Below, piece after piece: positions 28,251 to 34,463 of a stretch of 34,953 nucleotides of DNA. Position 1 is the first letter of the stretch, and the number at the start of each line of letters is the position of its first letter. Source of the DNA: a virus; the IMG/VR virus record IMGVR_UViG_3300032665_000114, positions 1 through 34,953 of that record; one strand, 5' to 3'. Both the position numbers and the translations under genes were made by a program. The notes beneath the pieces were generated by a model, which saw only the letters and a list, made by a program, of their open reading frames with translations, ran no database searches and was not told the origin of the DNA.

Positions 28251-28735
28251 CACGTCCCCTCCTTCGCGATAAGCGCGGCCAGGATCGCGACGAGGCGAGC
28301 TAGCGGTTCGGTCGCGCCGACTTGCGCCTTTCCGCCGTCGTATATTTTGCCGCCGATACGACCGACGCCACTGTCGGGATCGAAGCATGAGGAGAAAAAC
28401 ACTGGCTCGGGCGTTTCGTCCTCTGTCTCGTCGTCGTAGGTGTATCCAAACCCGCTGTTGAAGTGGAACCCCGGCAGCACGCGTTCCGCGAGGGCGGCGA
28501 GAGCGTCGAGGCTTTCGGAATAGCGATTCGTTTGCCAAATGGCCTTCTCGCCCTTCTCGGTGCGAAATGAATAGGCTTTCCCGAGGGGCATATTGGAGCG
28601 CGCCTGACGTTCGTTGACCCGCATGAATTTCTGAAACGTGAGCCCCTTGTCCAAACAATGAACCAACGCGTCAATCTCACGATCCGGGCCGGTCGCCGCC
28701 TGAACGCGCGCGAGCAATTCGGGTAGGTTCGACAT
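28250..28735 (-). CDS. 161-residue protein, unknown function
   Basis: The N-terminal ATGPDREIDALVHCL pattern is typical of small proteins in alphaproteobacterial phages. The middle has WQTNRYSESLDALAALAERV and GFHFNSGFGYTYDDETEDET, and the end is helical (EPLARLVAILAALIAKEGT). ATG at 28735 overlaps the previous stop (TGATG); GTG at 28738 is an alternative. No function known. Confidence 0.65.
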   Translation of the reverse strand: MSNLPELLARVQAATGPDREIDALVHCLDKGLTFQKFMRVNERQARSNMPLGKAYSFRTEKGEKAIWQTNRYSESLDALAALAERVLPGFHFNSGFGYTYDDETEDETPEPVFFSSCFDPDSGVGRIGGKIYDGGKAQVGATEPLARLVAILAALIAKEGT

Positions 28736-29214
28736 CACTTCGCTCCTTCGAGATACGCGACGATGGCGGCGCGGGTCGCATCATTCGCGAGGTCCAAAGC
28801 TGCGTTAATAGACATCGCAAAACCAAGCGCTGAAAACCCTCGGATCAGCACATACTCCAATGGAGGCCCCTCGCACATGCACTCGCGAAGAGCTTTTTCC
28901 GCCCTCTCGACCGCCGCCTCGTTGATCTCGATTGGCGTGAGGCGGTAGCCGTTCGTTGCAAGAGCCGCGATGATTCGATCAGCGTAAAAGCCGTCGATCA
29001 GTTTGACCGTCGCGAAAATCGACTTCGCCAACGCCTCTTCTGGGGTGAGGGTCATGGGGGTAGCCGACTTCTCAGGCTCCGCATAAGCGCAGTCGGCGCA
29101 CATCAACGCGCGTTTGTCGCCAATGAAGCCGTCGAGACATTTCGAGCACTTGCTCATATAGTCGCCCGGCGCCCATAGCCCGCGCTTGGGTCGGGTATCG
29201 GTTTTCCATTCCAT
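28735..29214 (-). CDS. 159-residue protein with N-terminal zinc ribbon
   Basis: CSKCLDGFIGDKRALMCADC (23-42) is a CxxC-x14-CxxC ribbon. The rest is helical and includes EAAVERAEKALRECMCEGPP and ALDLANDATRAAIVAYLEGA. The start at 29214 is supported by GGTGAG; ATG at 29157, just before the ribbon, is a possible shorter start. Function unknown. Confidence 0.65.
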   Translation of the reverse strand: MEWKTDTRPKRGLWAPGDYMSKCSKCLDGFIGDKRALMCADCAYAEPEKSATPMTLTPEEALAKSIFATVKLIDGFYADRIIAALATNGYRLTPIEINEAAVERAEKALRECMCEGPPLEYVLIRGFSALGFAMSINAALDLANDATRAAIVAYLEGAK

Positions 29215-29238
29215 GATCGTCTCACCCTCTCCTGTTCT

Positions 29239-29619
29239 TCACCAACGCGCGGTAGGCGGCGCGGGTCGGTCCTCGTCAGCAACAAACAGCGTGGCCTTCC
29301 GTTCAACAGTATGAAATCCGCACGTCGGACACGGCCCATTGTGCGGGTCGTGCTTAGGCTCCACCGGCACCGCCACGACAGCGGGGGATGGCAGCGAGTC
29401 GAGAAAGTCACGGGCGGTGGTTCCTGCCGCTGTAGGAGCGCCCAACAATTCCCCCACCACCCTCGCCGCCTCGGCTTGGAGGGCGGCGAGTTGGGAGCGG
29501 AGGTCTCGAATCGTGTCGCGGTATTCGGCGAGAGTTTGCTTGTCCATCTCGGCCATATCGCCAGCAACGTTCAAGCGGCGAAGCGCCCGAGCCAAATCTG
29601 TTTCGTTACCGTGTTCCAT
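29239..29619 (-). CDS. 126-residue coiled-coil protein with CPTCG knuckle
   Basis: Residues about 20-65 form a coiled coil (LAEYRDTIRDLRSQLAALQA). GPCPTCGFHTVERKATL near the C-terminus is a half zinc knuckle preceded by HDPHNGP, possibly a His/Cys site. No family recognised. It abuts the next upstream gene without a gap. Confidence 0.65.
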   Translation of the reverse strand: MEHGNETDLARALRRLNVAGDMAEMDKQTLAEYRDTIRDLRSQLAALQAEAARVVGELLGAPTAAGTTARDFLDSLPSPAVVAVPVEPKHDPHNGPCPTCGFHTVERKATLFVADEDRPAPPTARW

Positions 29620-30195
29620 CTACACCTCCTTCGTCTTGCGGATCTCGGCGAGCGCGTAGGTGCAACGATAGAAAGCCGTCAACGGCGTCCCTTCGCCCGA
29701 AAACTGCGTCTCCCCCATCGCAAAGTATTTCAAGATTGGAGTGGCCTCGGCCAAGGCCTCTTCCGCCACCCTCAGCGCATCCGCCGTGGGGGAGGGTTGG
29801 AGTGGGAGGGGGAGTCGGCGTATGCCTCGCGCAAGAAGGCCGTTGTATGGATATTGTCGATCTTCAACGTATTTCGCTGCGGCTTCCCGTATCCCCGCCG
29901 CATCGGTCGGCGGCTGTTCGGCGAGACGGAGCGCGGACAAGATAGCGTCGGCATGGTCTACTGCGAACTCGCTTAGATTGAACCGTTTCATGCGACCGAA
30001 AGGGCCGTTTGGTTCCTTGGCGTATTCGTCCAACAGCGCCGCGAATTGCTCGCTCAGTTTCTCGCTCATGTCGCTGGAACCTTGCGGGAATGGCCGCGTC
30101 TGTGGCCGTTCTTCACAATGCGCCCCATGAGTGCAACGATAGTCATGGTTGTCGATGCTGGCGCGTTCGCAGCTTAGGCAGTTAGCTCGGCTCAT
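29620..30195 (-). CDS. 191-residue protein with N-terminal Cys motif
   Basis: ATG at 30195 overlaps the previous stop (ATGA) and has AAGGAA upstream. The N-terminus has ANCLSCERASIDNHDYRC and HGAHCEERPQ, a Cys/His-rich zinc-binding region. The rest is helical (EQFAALLDEYAKEPNGPFG, HADAILSALRLAEQPPTDAA). A start 43 codons further (MSEKLSEQF, with AAGG nine bases before) would omit the Cys region. Function unknown. Confidence 0.65.
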   Translation of the reverse strand: MSRANCLSCERASIDNHDYRCTHGAHCEERPQTRPFPQGSSDMSEKLSEQFAALLDEYAKEPNGPFGRMKRFNLSEFAVDHADAILSALRLAEQPPTDAAGIREAAAKYVEDRQYPYNGLLARGIRRLPLPLQPSPTADALRVAEEALAEATPILKYFAMGETQFSGEGTPLTAFYRCTYALAEIRKTKEV

Positions 30196-30773
30196 ATCTC
30201 GGTTCCTTTGCTGGCGCGGGCGCGAATGGCGTTGGCAATCGCAAGAGCGACATGCGCGGTCATTTCTTTCTTGGTTAAACTGATCCACACGGAAATATCA
30301 ATCCCGAAAGATTCTTCCGCAGCTATCTTCGCACACGCTTCCCTCTCGGCCTCCACCGCCTCGGCTATTCTTGCCCGTTCGCTGTCTTCGTTGGCGTTTA
30401 GCAAGGCTTCCGCCTCGGCTTTCTCACGCTCAAGCCTCGCGATGGTCGCGCGGGCGGCGGCGAGGTCGGACACCATCCGCTTGACGGCATCCGGCATGAT
30501 GTCAAGCGAATGTTTATCGTTCCATCCGAGTGCGGTGCGAATGGCATACGCAAGCTTCAACGAGTGCTCGACCATCGCTAGATCGCGTGCTTGGGCCTTG
30601 CACCGTTCCGTGAGCGCGTCCCGTTCGGCTGCTACGGCGGCGAGGAGATCGGCGGCGGACGCACGTTCCTCGTCAAAACAGTTCCCGCACATATCGTCGG
30701 CGGTTGACCTATACCGCAACACCGCGATCATCGCCGCCACGGCCTCGGGGGTGGTGTTAGTTTCTTTCTTCAT
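30192..30773 (-). CDS. 193-residue coiled-coil protein, unknown function
   Basis: Start at 30773 follows GGGGAG by eight bases and overlaps the previous stop (ATGA). The N-terminal third has MCGNCFDEERASAADLLAAV; the middle is a coiled coil (ARATIARLEREKAEAEALLN). The C-terminal part (AVEAEREACAKIAAEESFGI, VALAIANAIRARASKG) resembles the repeated EREACAK helices of many phage early proteins. Function unknown. Confidence 0.7.
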   Translation of the reverse strand: MKKETNTTPEAVAAMIAVLRYRSTADDMCGNCFDEERASAADLLAAVAAERDALTERCKAQARDLAMVEHSLKLAYAIRTALGWNDKHSLDIMPDAVKRMVSDLAAARATIARLEREKAEAEALLNANEDSERARIAEAVEAEREACAKIAAEESFGIDISVWISLTKKEMTAHVALAIANAIRARASKGTEI

Positions 30774-31135
30774 GACTTGGACTCCCCCTCCAGGCTTTCC
30801 AAAAACTCCAGCTCGGCTTTCGCCGCCTTGCGCCAAAGAGCTTTGGCATCCATTGGCTCGTATTGGTCGGATGCCTCTCGTTGCCAATTCTTCCACGCGT
30901 GCCAGGCATTCTTCCATGGAGTATCCTGGCAATAGTCCTTTCCGGTAACCCGCGCCACTGGGCAAGCCCTGCAAGTCAGCATGTAGCACAAGGCACAGGT
31001 CCGACCGTCAGGTGGGAGCCCTGGTTCCTCCGCCGCGACTAGCTCTTTCCAATGGGCGATGCTGGCCCGCAGCGCCTCGGCTTCAATGTCGTTGTGAACA
31101 AACCTGGCGTGCATCGCTTCAATGCCGTTTTCCAT
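30770..31135 (-). CDS. 121-residue Cys-rich protein, unknown function
   Basis: Start at 31135 follows GGAGGAAG. Contains TCALCYMLTCRACPVARVTG followed by KDYCQDTPW: six cysteines in about 20 residues, a likely metal site or iron-sulfur cluster. Trp-rich helices (WKNAWHAWKNWQREASD) follow and the end is acidic (ELEFLESLEGESKS). No family recognised. It overlaps the next small membrane gene by 17 bases. Confidence 0.65.
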   Translation of the reverse strand: MENGIEAMHARFVHNDIEAEALRASIAHWKELVAAEEPGLPPDGRTCALCYMLTCRACPVARVTGKDYCQDTPWKNAWHAWKNWQREASDQYEPMDAKALWRKAAKAELEFLESLEGESKS

Positions 31136-31232
31136 GGCCTTTCTTCCTCCGGCTGGCTGCGACAATCTTCTTTTCCCCTGCCAGGCAACATAACCCGGCC
31201 CAAAGGGCAATTCCGATGACTGCGGTTAGCAT
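31119..31232 (-). CDS. 37-residue single-pass membrane protein
   Basis: MLTAVIGIALWAGLCCLAG is one membrane helix; a basic tail (EKKIVAASRRKKGHGKRH) follows, giving a type-I-like orientation with the positive tail inside the cell. The ribosome site AAGGAGG is eight bases before ATG. Second of two tiny membrane genes in a row; a holin-, spanin- or toxin-like role is possible but not shown. Confidence 0.65.
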   Translation of the reverse strand: MLTAVIGIALWAGLCCLAGEKKIVAASRRKKGHGKRH

Positions 31233-31245
31233 GGGCCTGGCCTCC

Positions 31246-31341
31246 TTAACCACAAGACCAGAACCCGCTGGCCCAGATAACCACCCCGGAAAGCAGCAGA
31301 ACAAACCAGACCATCCTGGGCGAATGATTCTCATCCAACAT
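31246..31341 (-). CDS. 31-residue single-pass membrane protein
   Basis: MLDENHSPRMVWFVLLLSGV followed by VIWASGFWSCG. Residues 10-25 are a membrane helix after a short acidic/polar N-terminus. Good site GGAGGACTT before ATG. It overlaps the end of the preceding 51-residue gene by 11 bases. Function unknown. Confidence 0.6.
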   Translation of the reverse strand: MLDENHSPRMVWFVLLLSGVVIWASGFWSCG

Positions 31342-31486
31342 GGCTGAAGTCCTCCGGGAGTTCTCCAAGACTGGCCAACGCGGCGAGCCAGGCGTCGAGG
31401 GCTTTGCCCGACAAGAAATAAATCTTCCCGGCCTCCACGACTCCCCCGTAGGCTTCCGCGAGGCTTTGTTTTGCTTTAGCTGTCAT
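31331..31486 (-). CDS. 51-residue protein, unknown function
   Basis: MTAKAKQSLAEAYGGVVEAG, then KIYFLSGKALDAWLAALASL and GELPEDFSHVG. The start overlaps the previous stop (ATGA) and the codon use matches neighbouring genes. No family recognised. Confidence 0.6.
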   Translation of the reverse strand: MTAKAKQSLAEAYGGVVEAGKIYFLSGKALDAWLAALASLGELPEDFSHVG

Positions 31487-31860
31487 GACTGCTGTTCCTC
31501 TTCTTCGATTCCATAGTCCACGCTGTCGTATTCCGCGAGGTCAGCCCAGATAGCCGTTTGCTGTCCGGCCTCGAACGCCTCCCAGAGTTCATCCCCGAAC
31601 TCGGAAGAGTTGAACTCATGGGCGTTTTGCTCAAACGGGGAGAAGTCCCTCGCCTCATCCGCTGCCTCGAAACAAGTGTCCTCATGCACCTCTCGGATAT
31701 TTTCCGCCGTGACCTTGACTCGGCCGAGTGAACCCGTCCACAAGACCTGACCTAGGCTCGGCACGTTGTGACAAGCAATGCCGTGTCCATGGCTCCAGCC
31801 GCGTTGCCACGCGGAAGAAAGCAGGTCGTCGGCGGAATATGGAAATGGTGTGACTGGCAT
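31483..31860 (-). CDS. 125-residue acidic protein, unknown function
   Basis: The N-terminus is ADDLLSSAWQRGWSHGHGIA, a pattern I recall from small phage proteins; the middle has RVKVTAENIREVHEDTCFEA and the end is strongly acidic (YDSVDYGIEEEEQQS). The site AGGAG stands nine bases before ATG. Acidic proteins of this type may mimic DNA or bind a host enzyme, but this is speculation. Confidence 0.65.
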   Translation of the reverse strand: MPVTPFPYSADDLLSSAWQRGWSHGHGIACHNVPSLGQVLWTGSLGRVKVTAENIREVHEDTCFEAADEARDFSPFEQNAHEFNSSEFGDELWEAFEAGQQTAIWADLAEYDSVDYGIEEEEQQS

Positions 31861-31863
31861 GGC

Positions 31864-31938
31864 TTACACTCCTCTCAACATATGGCGTTCCTTAGCCGTA
31901 ACTTCGTGCTTCCCACGAAAAGCTCTTGGCGCGATCAT
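31864..31938 (-). CDS. Possible 24-residue microprotein
   Basis: MIAPRAFRGKHEVTAKERHM then LRGV. ATG overlaps the stop of the 47-residue gene (ATGA) but no strong ribosome site is seen, so it would depend on reinitiation. Its end overlaps the ribosome site of the next gene. Weak candidate. Confidence 0.3.
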   Translation of the reverse strand: MIAPRAFRGKHEVTAKERHMLRGV

Positions 31939-32078
31939 GCTGCCATCGTTCGAGATAAAGATTCGGGAATTGTCAGGAAAAATCCAAATATTTCCTTGTG
32001 AAAATCTTCGTAAAGATTTTCGGGGTCATCTTCCCAGATTTGTTCGCATTTTTTGGCAAAGCTGGCTGCTATTGACAT
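31935..32078 (-). CDS. 47-residue protein, unknown function
   Basis: MSIAASFAKKCEQIWEDDPE then NLYEDFHKEIFGFFLTIPES. GGAGGAG lies nine bases before ATG. It is a small acidic/aromatic helical protein with no family recognised. Gap to the next upstream gene is 17 bases. Confidence 0.55.
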   Translation of the reverse strand: MSIAASFAKKCEQIWEDDPENLYEDFHKEIFGFFLTIPESLSRTMAA

Positions 32079-32095
32079 GATTTAGGCTCCTCCGG

Positions 32096-32584
32096 TCAAA
32101 AATTCAACTCAACATTCCTTGCGTCGATTGGCGCGGCCTTGGCCTCCCGGCTGGCGCGAGCTTTCGCCGCTCCGGCTAGGCCAGCCGCCGTAACCCCGGC
32201 TGGAATTTTCCGCACTGTCACCCCGCCGCCGACGTCCCGAGCTTGGTATCTCGCATCGTTCTCATGACTACTGCGATGTACCATCTTTGGGGACAAACCT
32301 CGAGCGACTGCAAGGTCGAACTGACAGAACGGACAGCGGGAATCCGGGAACATGCTGTGGCGTTCCCAATGCTGCAGCTGCTGCCGAGTCGGCGCGCCGT
32401 CGGAGCCGAGTTCGGTCCGGGACTGGGCTTGGGACAACAAGATTCGCCGGATGGTGTCGGCGGGGTTCACTGTGCTGGTTTGCCGCAGCGGAACAACACG
32501 TGCCGCTCCTCCGCTGCCTGGTAGCTCGATTTGGAGCCCGCCGTCTGGGGACAAGCTGACGATTAAACTTGGATTGGCTGGCAT
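32096..32584 (-). CDS. 162-residue protein with CPFC motif and -VELNF end
   Basis: The start (NPSLIVSLSPDGGLQIELPG) is beta-rich; the centre has ADTIRRILLSQAQSRTELGS and SRCPFCQFDLAVARGL, a half zinc-finger with a nearby His (HWERHSM, MVHRSS). The C-terminus ends RNVELNF, similar to the -LDF tails of neighbours. Function unknown. Confidence 0.65.
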   Translation of the reverse strand: MPANPSLIVSLSPDGGLQIELPGSGGAARVVPLRQTSTVNPADTIRRILLSQAQSRTELGSDGAPTRQQLQHWERHSMFPDSRCPFCQFDLAVARGLSPKMVHRSSHENDARYQARDVGGGVTVRKIPAGVTAAGLAGAAKARASREAKAAPIDARNVELNF

Positions 32585-32601
32585 GACTTTGCTCCCTCCG
32601 G

Positions 32602-32865
32602 TCAGAAATCTAGCTCAGGCAAAGTGGCGACAAACTTTGCCGCGTCTGGATGGTCGAAACCATAAACCTCTGCTGTGGACTTCGCGAACAAGGTCAAAGC
32701 GCGCTCGATGGCAGCCAGCGAAATTGGCCCTGGCCTCGTCCAGACGGCTTTGAACGGCAGGTTCCAGATGACTTCCTTGACCTCTCGCGGGAGGAGGTCA
32801 AATTGTTCCAAAGACTGCTTCACGTGGGGAAGTCCGACGCATCGGACTGTGTTGAGATTTGACAT
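32602..32865 (-). CDS. 87-residue protein with -PELDF C-terminus
   Basis: Start at 32865 follows GGAG by eight bases. Contains LPREVKEVIWNLPFKAVWTR and LAAIERALTLFAKSTAEVYG, and ends AKFVATLPELDF. It is the first gene after a strong promoter, so it is expressed from its own unit. Function unknown; the acidic-hydrophobic tail may bind a common partner. Confidence 0.7.
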   Translation of the reverse strand: MSNLNTVRCVGLPHVKQSLEQFDLLPREVKEVIWNLPFKAVWTRPGPISLAAIERALTLFAKSTAEVYGFDHPDAAKFVATLPELDF

Positions 32866-32887
32866 GGGGAAGGCTCCATGAATAGGA

Positions 32888-32943
32888 ACGCGCGAAGCGC
32901 GTACCCGATAGGGAACAATACCCGTGGGGCCGTGGAAAGTCAA
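32888..32943 (-). promoter_or_regulatory. Leftward sigma70-type promoter with leader hairpin
   Basis: On the minus strand TTGACT (32938-32943), 17 bases, then TATTGT (32915-32920). A perfect hairpin ACGCGC-GAA-GCGCGT (32888-32902) lies in the leader, about 25 bases before the ATG at 32865. Same plan as the promoter at 23796. Confidence 0.7.
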
Positions 32944-32958
32944 CGCCCGTTGGCGATC

Positions 32959-32973
32959 CCGCGCGTCGCGCGG
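32959..32973. other. GC palindrome after the 32995 gene
   Basis: CCGCGCG-T-CGCGCGG lies between the end of the leftward gene at 32995 and the next promoter, so it may end or slow the upstream transcript. No T tract. Confidence 0.35.
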
Positions 32974-32994
32974 CCATGCCAAAATTCGGTCCCC

Positions 32995-33282
32995 TTATGC
33001 CTTTTTGTTATCCCTTTCTCGAGCCTCTCTTGCCTCTTTCCACTTTTGCTCCCTCGCATCGTTTTCAAGTTTCACAAGCACCAAATCAAGCGCTCGGGAA
33101 GTCCGTTCTTTCGCGGCGGAGACAACGGCGGTGAGAAGATCGGAAAAGTCAGCCTGGCTGATGTTCCCGATCGCGGCTTTGTTCGCGATGGCTGCCACGT
33201 CTTTTCTGATTCGTATGTTTTCTCGATGGAGTTCAAGGAGCCCGTCGAGAATCGCATTTGTTTCTCCTGGTGTGAACATCAT
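32995..33282 (-). CDS. 95-residue helical protein, unknown function
   Basis: MMFTPGETNAILDGLLELHR, IRIRKDVAAIANKAAIGNIS, a helical region with RALDLVLVKLENDAREQKWK and a very basic tail (EAREARERDNKKA). ATG overlaps the previous stop (TGATG). Possibly nucleic-acid or protein binding. No family recognised. Confidence 0.65.
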   Translation of the reverse strand: MMFTPGETNAILDGLLELHRENIRIRKDVAAIANKAAIGNISQADFSDLLTAVVSAAKERTSRALDLVLVKLENDAREQKWKEAREARERDNKKA

Positions 33283-33821
33283 CAGACCAACCCCGCGTCT
33301 TTGGTGTCTTGCATTACCTTTTCTCTAAACGCGCGTCCTTCGGCCTCTTTGAGCGCTGCGGGGTTTGGTACCCGTTGAACCATATCGAACATTGCGGCGT
33401 TTGCCGCGTCGGCTGGGTCTATTCGTCCAGCCGCGGTTGTTTCGCGGGAGAGGGTCGAAGTGTGGGATTGTTCGATTTGGTCATTGCGACTGGGGAATTG
33501 GCTGGTAGGCTGACGATTCCAGGCCGGTGCAACCAGTCCTTGGCGCTTGCGTCTTTTGTACCGCAGCATTGCCTCGTTTCGTTTATGAGTTAGGGAATAA
33601 TGGATTAGCTCGGCCTTGATCACGCTGTAGGCAATTGCGATGTTCTTTTCCGACTCGGGCACAAGTAACGCGATCGCGTCGAAAAACTCGCGGGAGGTTA
33701 CATCTCCGTGGAGGAGAGATTCACAAGCTATTCTGATTGTGGCGACCATTTCCCGATAGGTCTGGGCGATCGACTCGGCCGAGTCGATGATTTCTTTGAT
33801 GCGGGACTGCGTGATAGGCAT
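33282..33821 (-). CDS. 179-residue protein, first gene of the leftward block
   Basis: Helical N-terminal half (IKEIIDSAESIAQTYREMVA, SEKNIAIAYSVIKAELIHYS), a basic centre (KRNEAMLRYKRRKRQGLV) and a disordered middle (SQFPSRNDQIEQSHTSTLSR). The end is polar. No family recognised. It follows a leader with GCGCG hairpins and starts the first transcript after the divergent region. Confidence 0.7.
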   Translation of the reverse strand: MPITQSRIKEIIDSAESIAQTYREMVATIRIACESLLHGDVTSREFFDAIALLVPESEKNIAIAYSVIKAELIHYSLTHKRNEAMLRYKRRKRQGLVAPAWNRQPTSQFPSRNDQIEQSHTSTLSRETTAAGRIDPADAANAAMFDMVQRVPNPAALKEAEGRAFREKVMQDTKDAGLV

Positions 33822-34110
33822 GGGAGAAGGCTCCAGGATGGCGCGAAGTGGCGCGCAAGCGCGACAAAGGGTAGGTAGGGGTATGGTAACATGTATTGTA
33901 TAACACGATATGCCGTCTTAGTCGCCTTCCGTCCACGGGCCAAGGGACTCGTTCGGGCAAGCGTGGACCGAGGGGAAGGCTAGAGTTTTCTTGTTTTTAT
34001 ATATAAAAAAAAAATGTAGTAAACCGACTGAGAAGAAAAAATGATCCATTCGCCACAATCCGGGAAGATTGGACAAGGGACGGAAGGAAGCCCAGTAAGG
34101 CGAATGTAAT

Positions 34111-34125
34111 GTTTGACCGTCAAAC
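34111..34125. repeat. Dispersed palindrome GTTTGAYSGTCAAAC (copy 3)
   Basis: GTTTGA-CCG-TCAAAC followed by CATGGACCGGGGA. It matches the copies at 10738 (TTTGATGGTCAAAC-TATGGACCGGGGA) and 23886 (minus strand). A sequence TGGACAAGGGACG nearby (about 34071) also recurs at 23853. Confidence 0.6.
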
Positions 34126-34387
34126 CATGGACCGGGGACGGCGGGGCAAGGAATGGGCGGGGGACGGAAGGCACGCGGGACAACATATGGCTTTGTCCAA
34201 TACGCCAAATGGTATCCCATGGCGCGTTTCGACTTGCCCGACTCCATACTACATCCGCGCCCATGCGCCCGCCCACGCGCGTGTCAAACATTGCCCGGTC
34301 GCACCACTGGCCAATCCAAGTCATACCCCGGCCTAATTTTAGTATGGCCGATTTTTGAAAAAATTTCCACCAGTCCCAAAATTGTTG

Positions 34388-34416
34388 TTGACGGGGAAGT
34401 CAATCCGAGCGATAAC
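34388..34416 (+). promoter_or_regulatory. Rightward sigma70-type promoter
   Basis: TTGACG (34388-34393), 17 bases, GATAAC (34411-34416), with an A/T-rich stretch upstream (about 34334-34380) that could serve as an UP element. The predicted start of transcription is about 40 bases before the ATG at 34464. Confidence 0.65.
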
Positions 34417-34463
34417 GAACCCATAGAAGCGAACGGCGCTTCTAAACCAAAGGAAAAGTCACC

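Larger units (their letters stand above)
33822..34463. other. Divergent non-coding control region
   Basis: No convincing gene. From left to right it holds the GCGCG leader hairpins (33841-33863), a possible TACAAT -10 box for leftward transcription (33895-33900), a run ending in TTTTTATATATAAAAAAAAAA (33993-34014) that could be a leftward promoter or a DNA-melting tract, the dispersed palindrome (34111-34125), a half site GTCAAACATT (34282-34291) and the rightward promoter (34388-34416). An origin of replication would fit here, but I see no clear iteron array. Confidence 0.5.
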
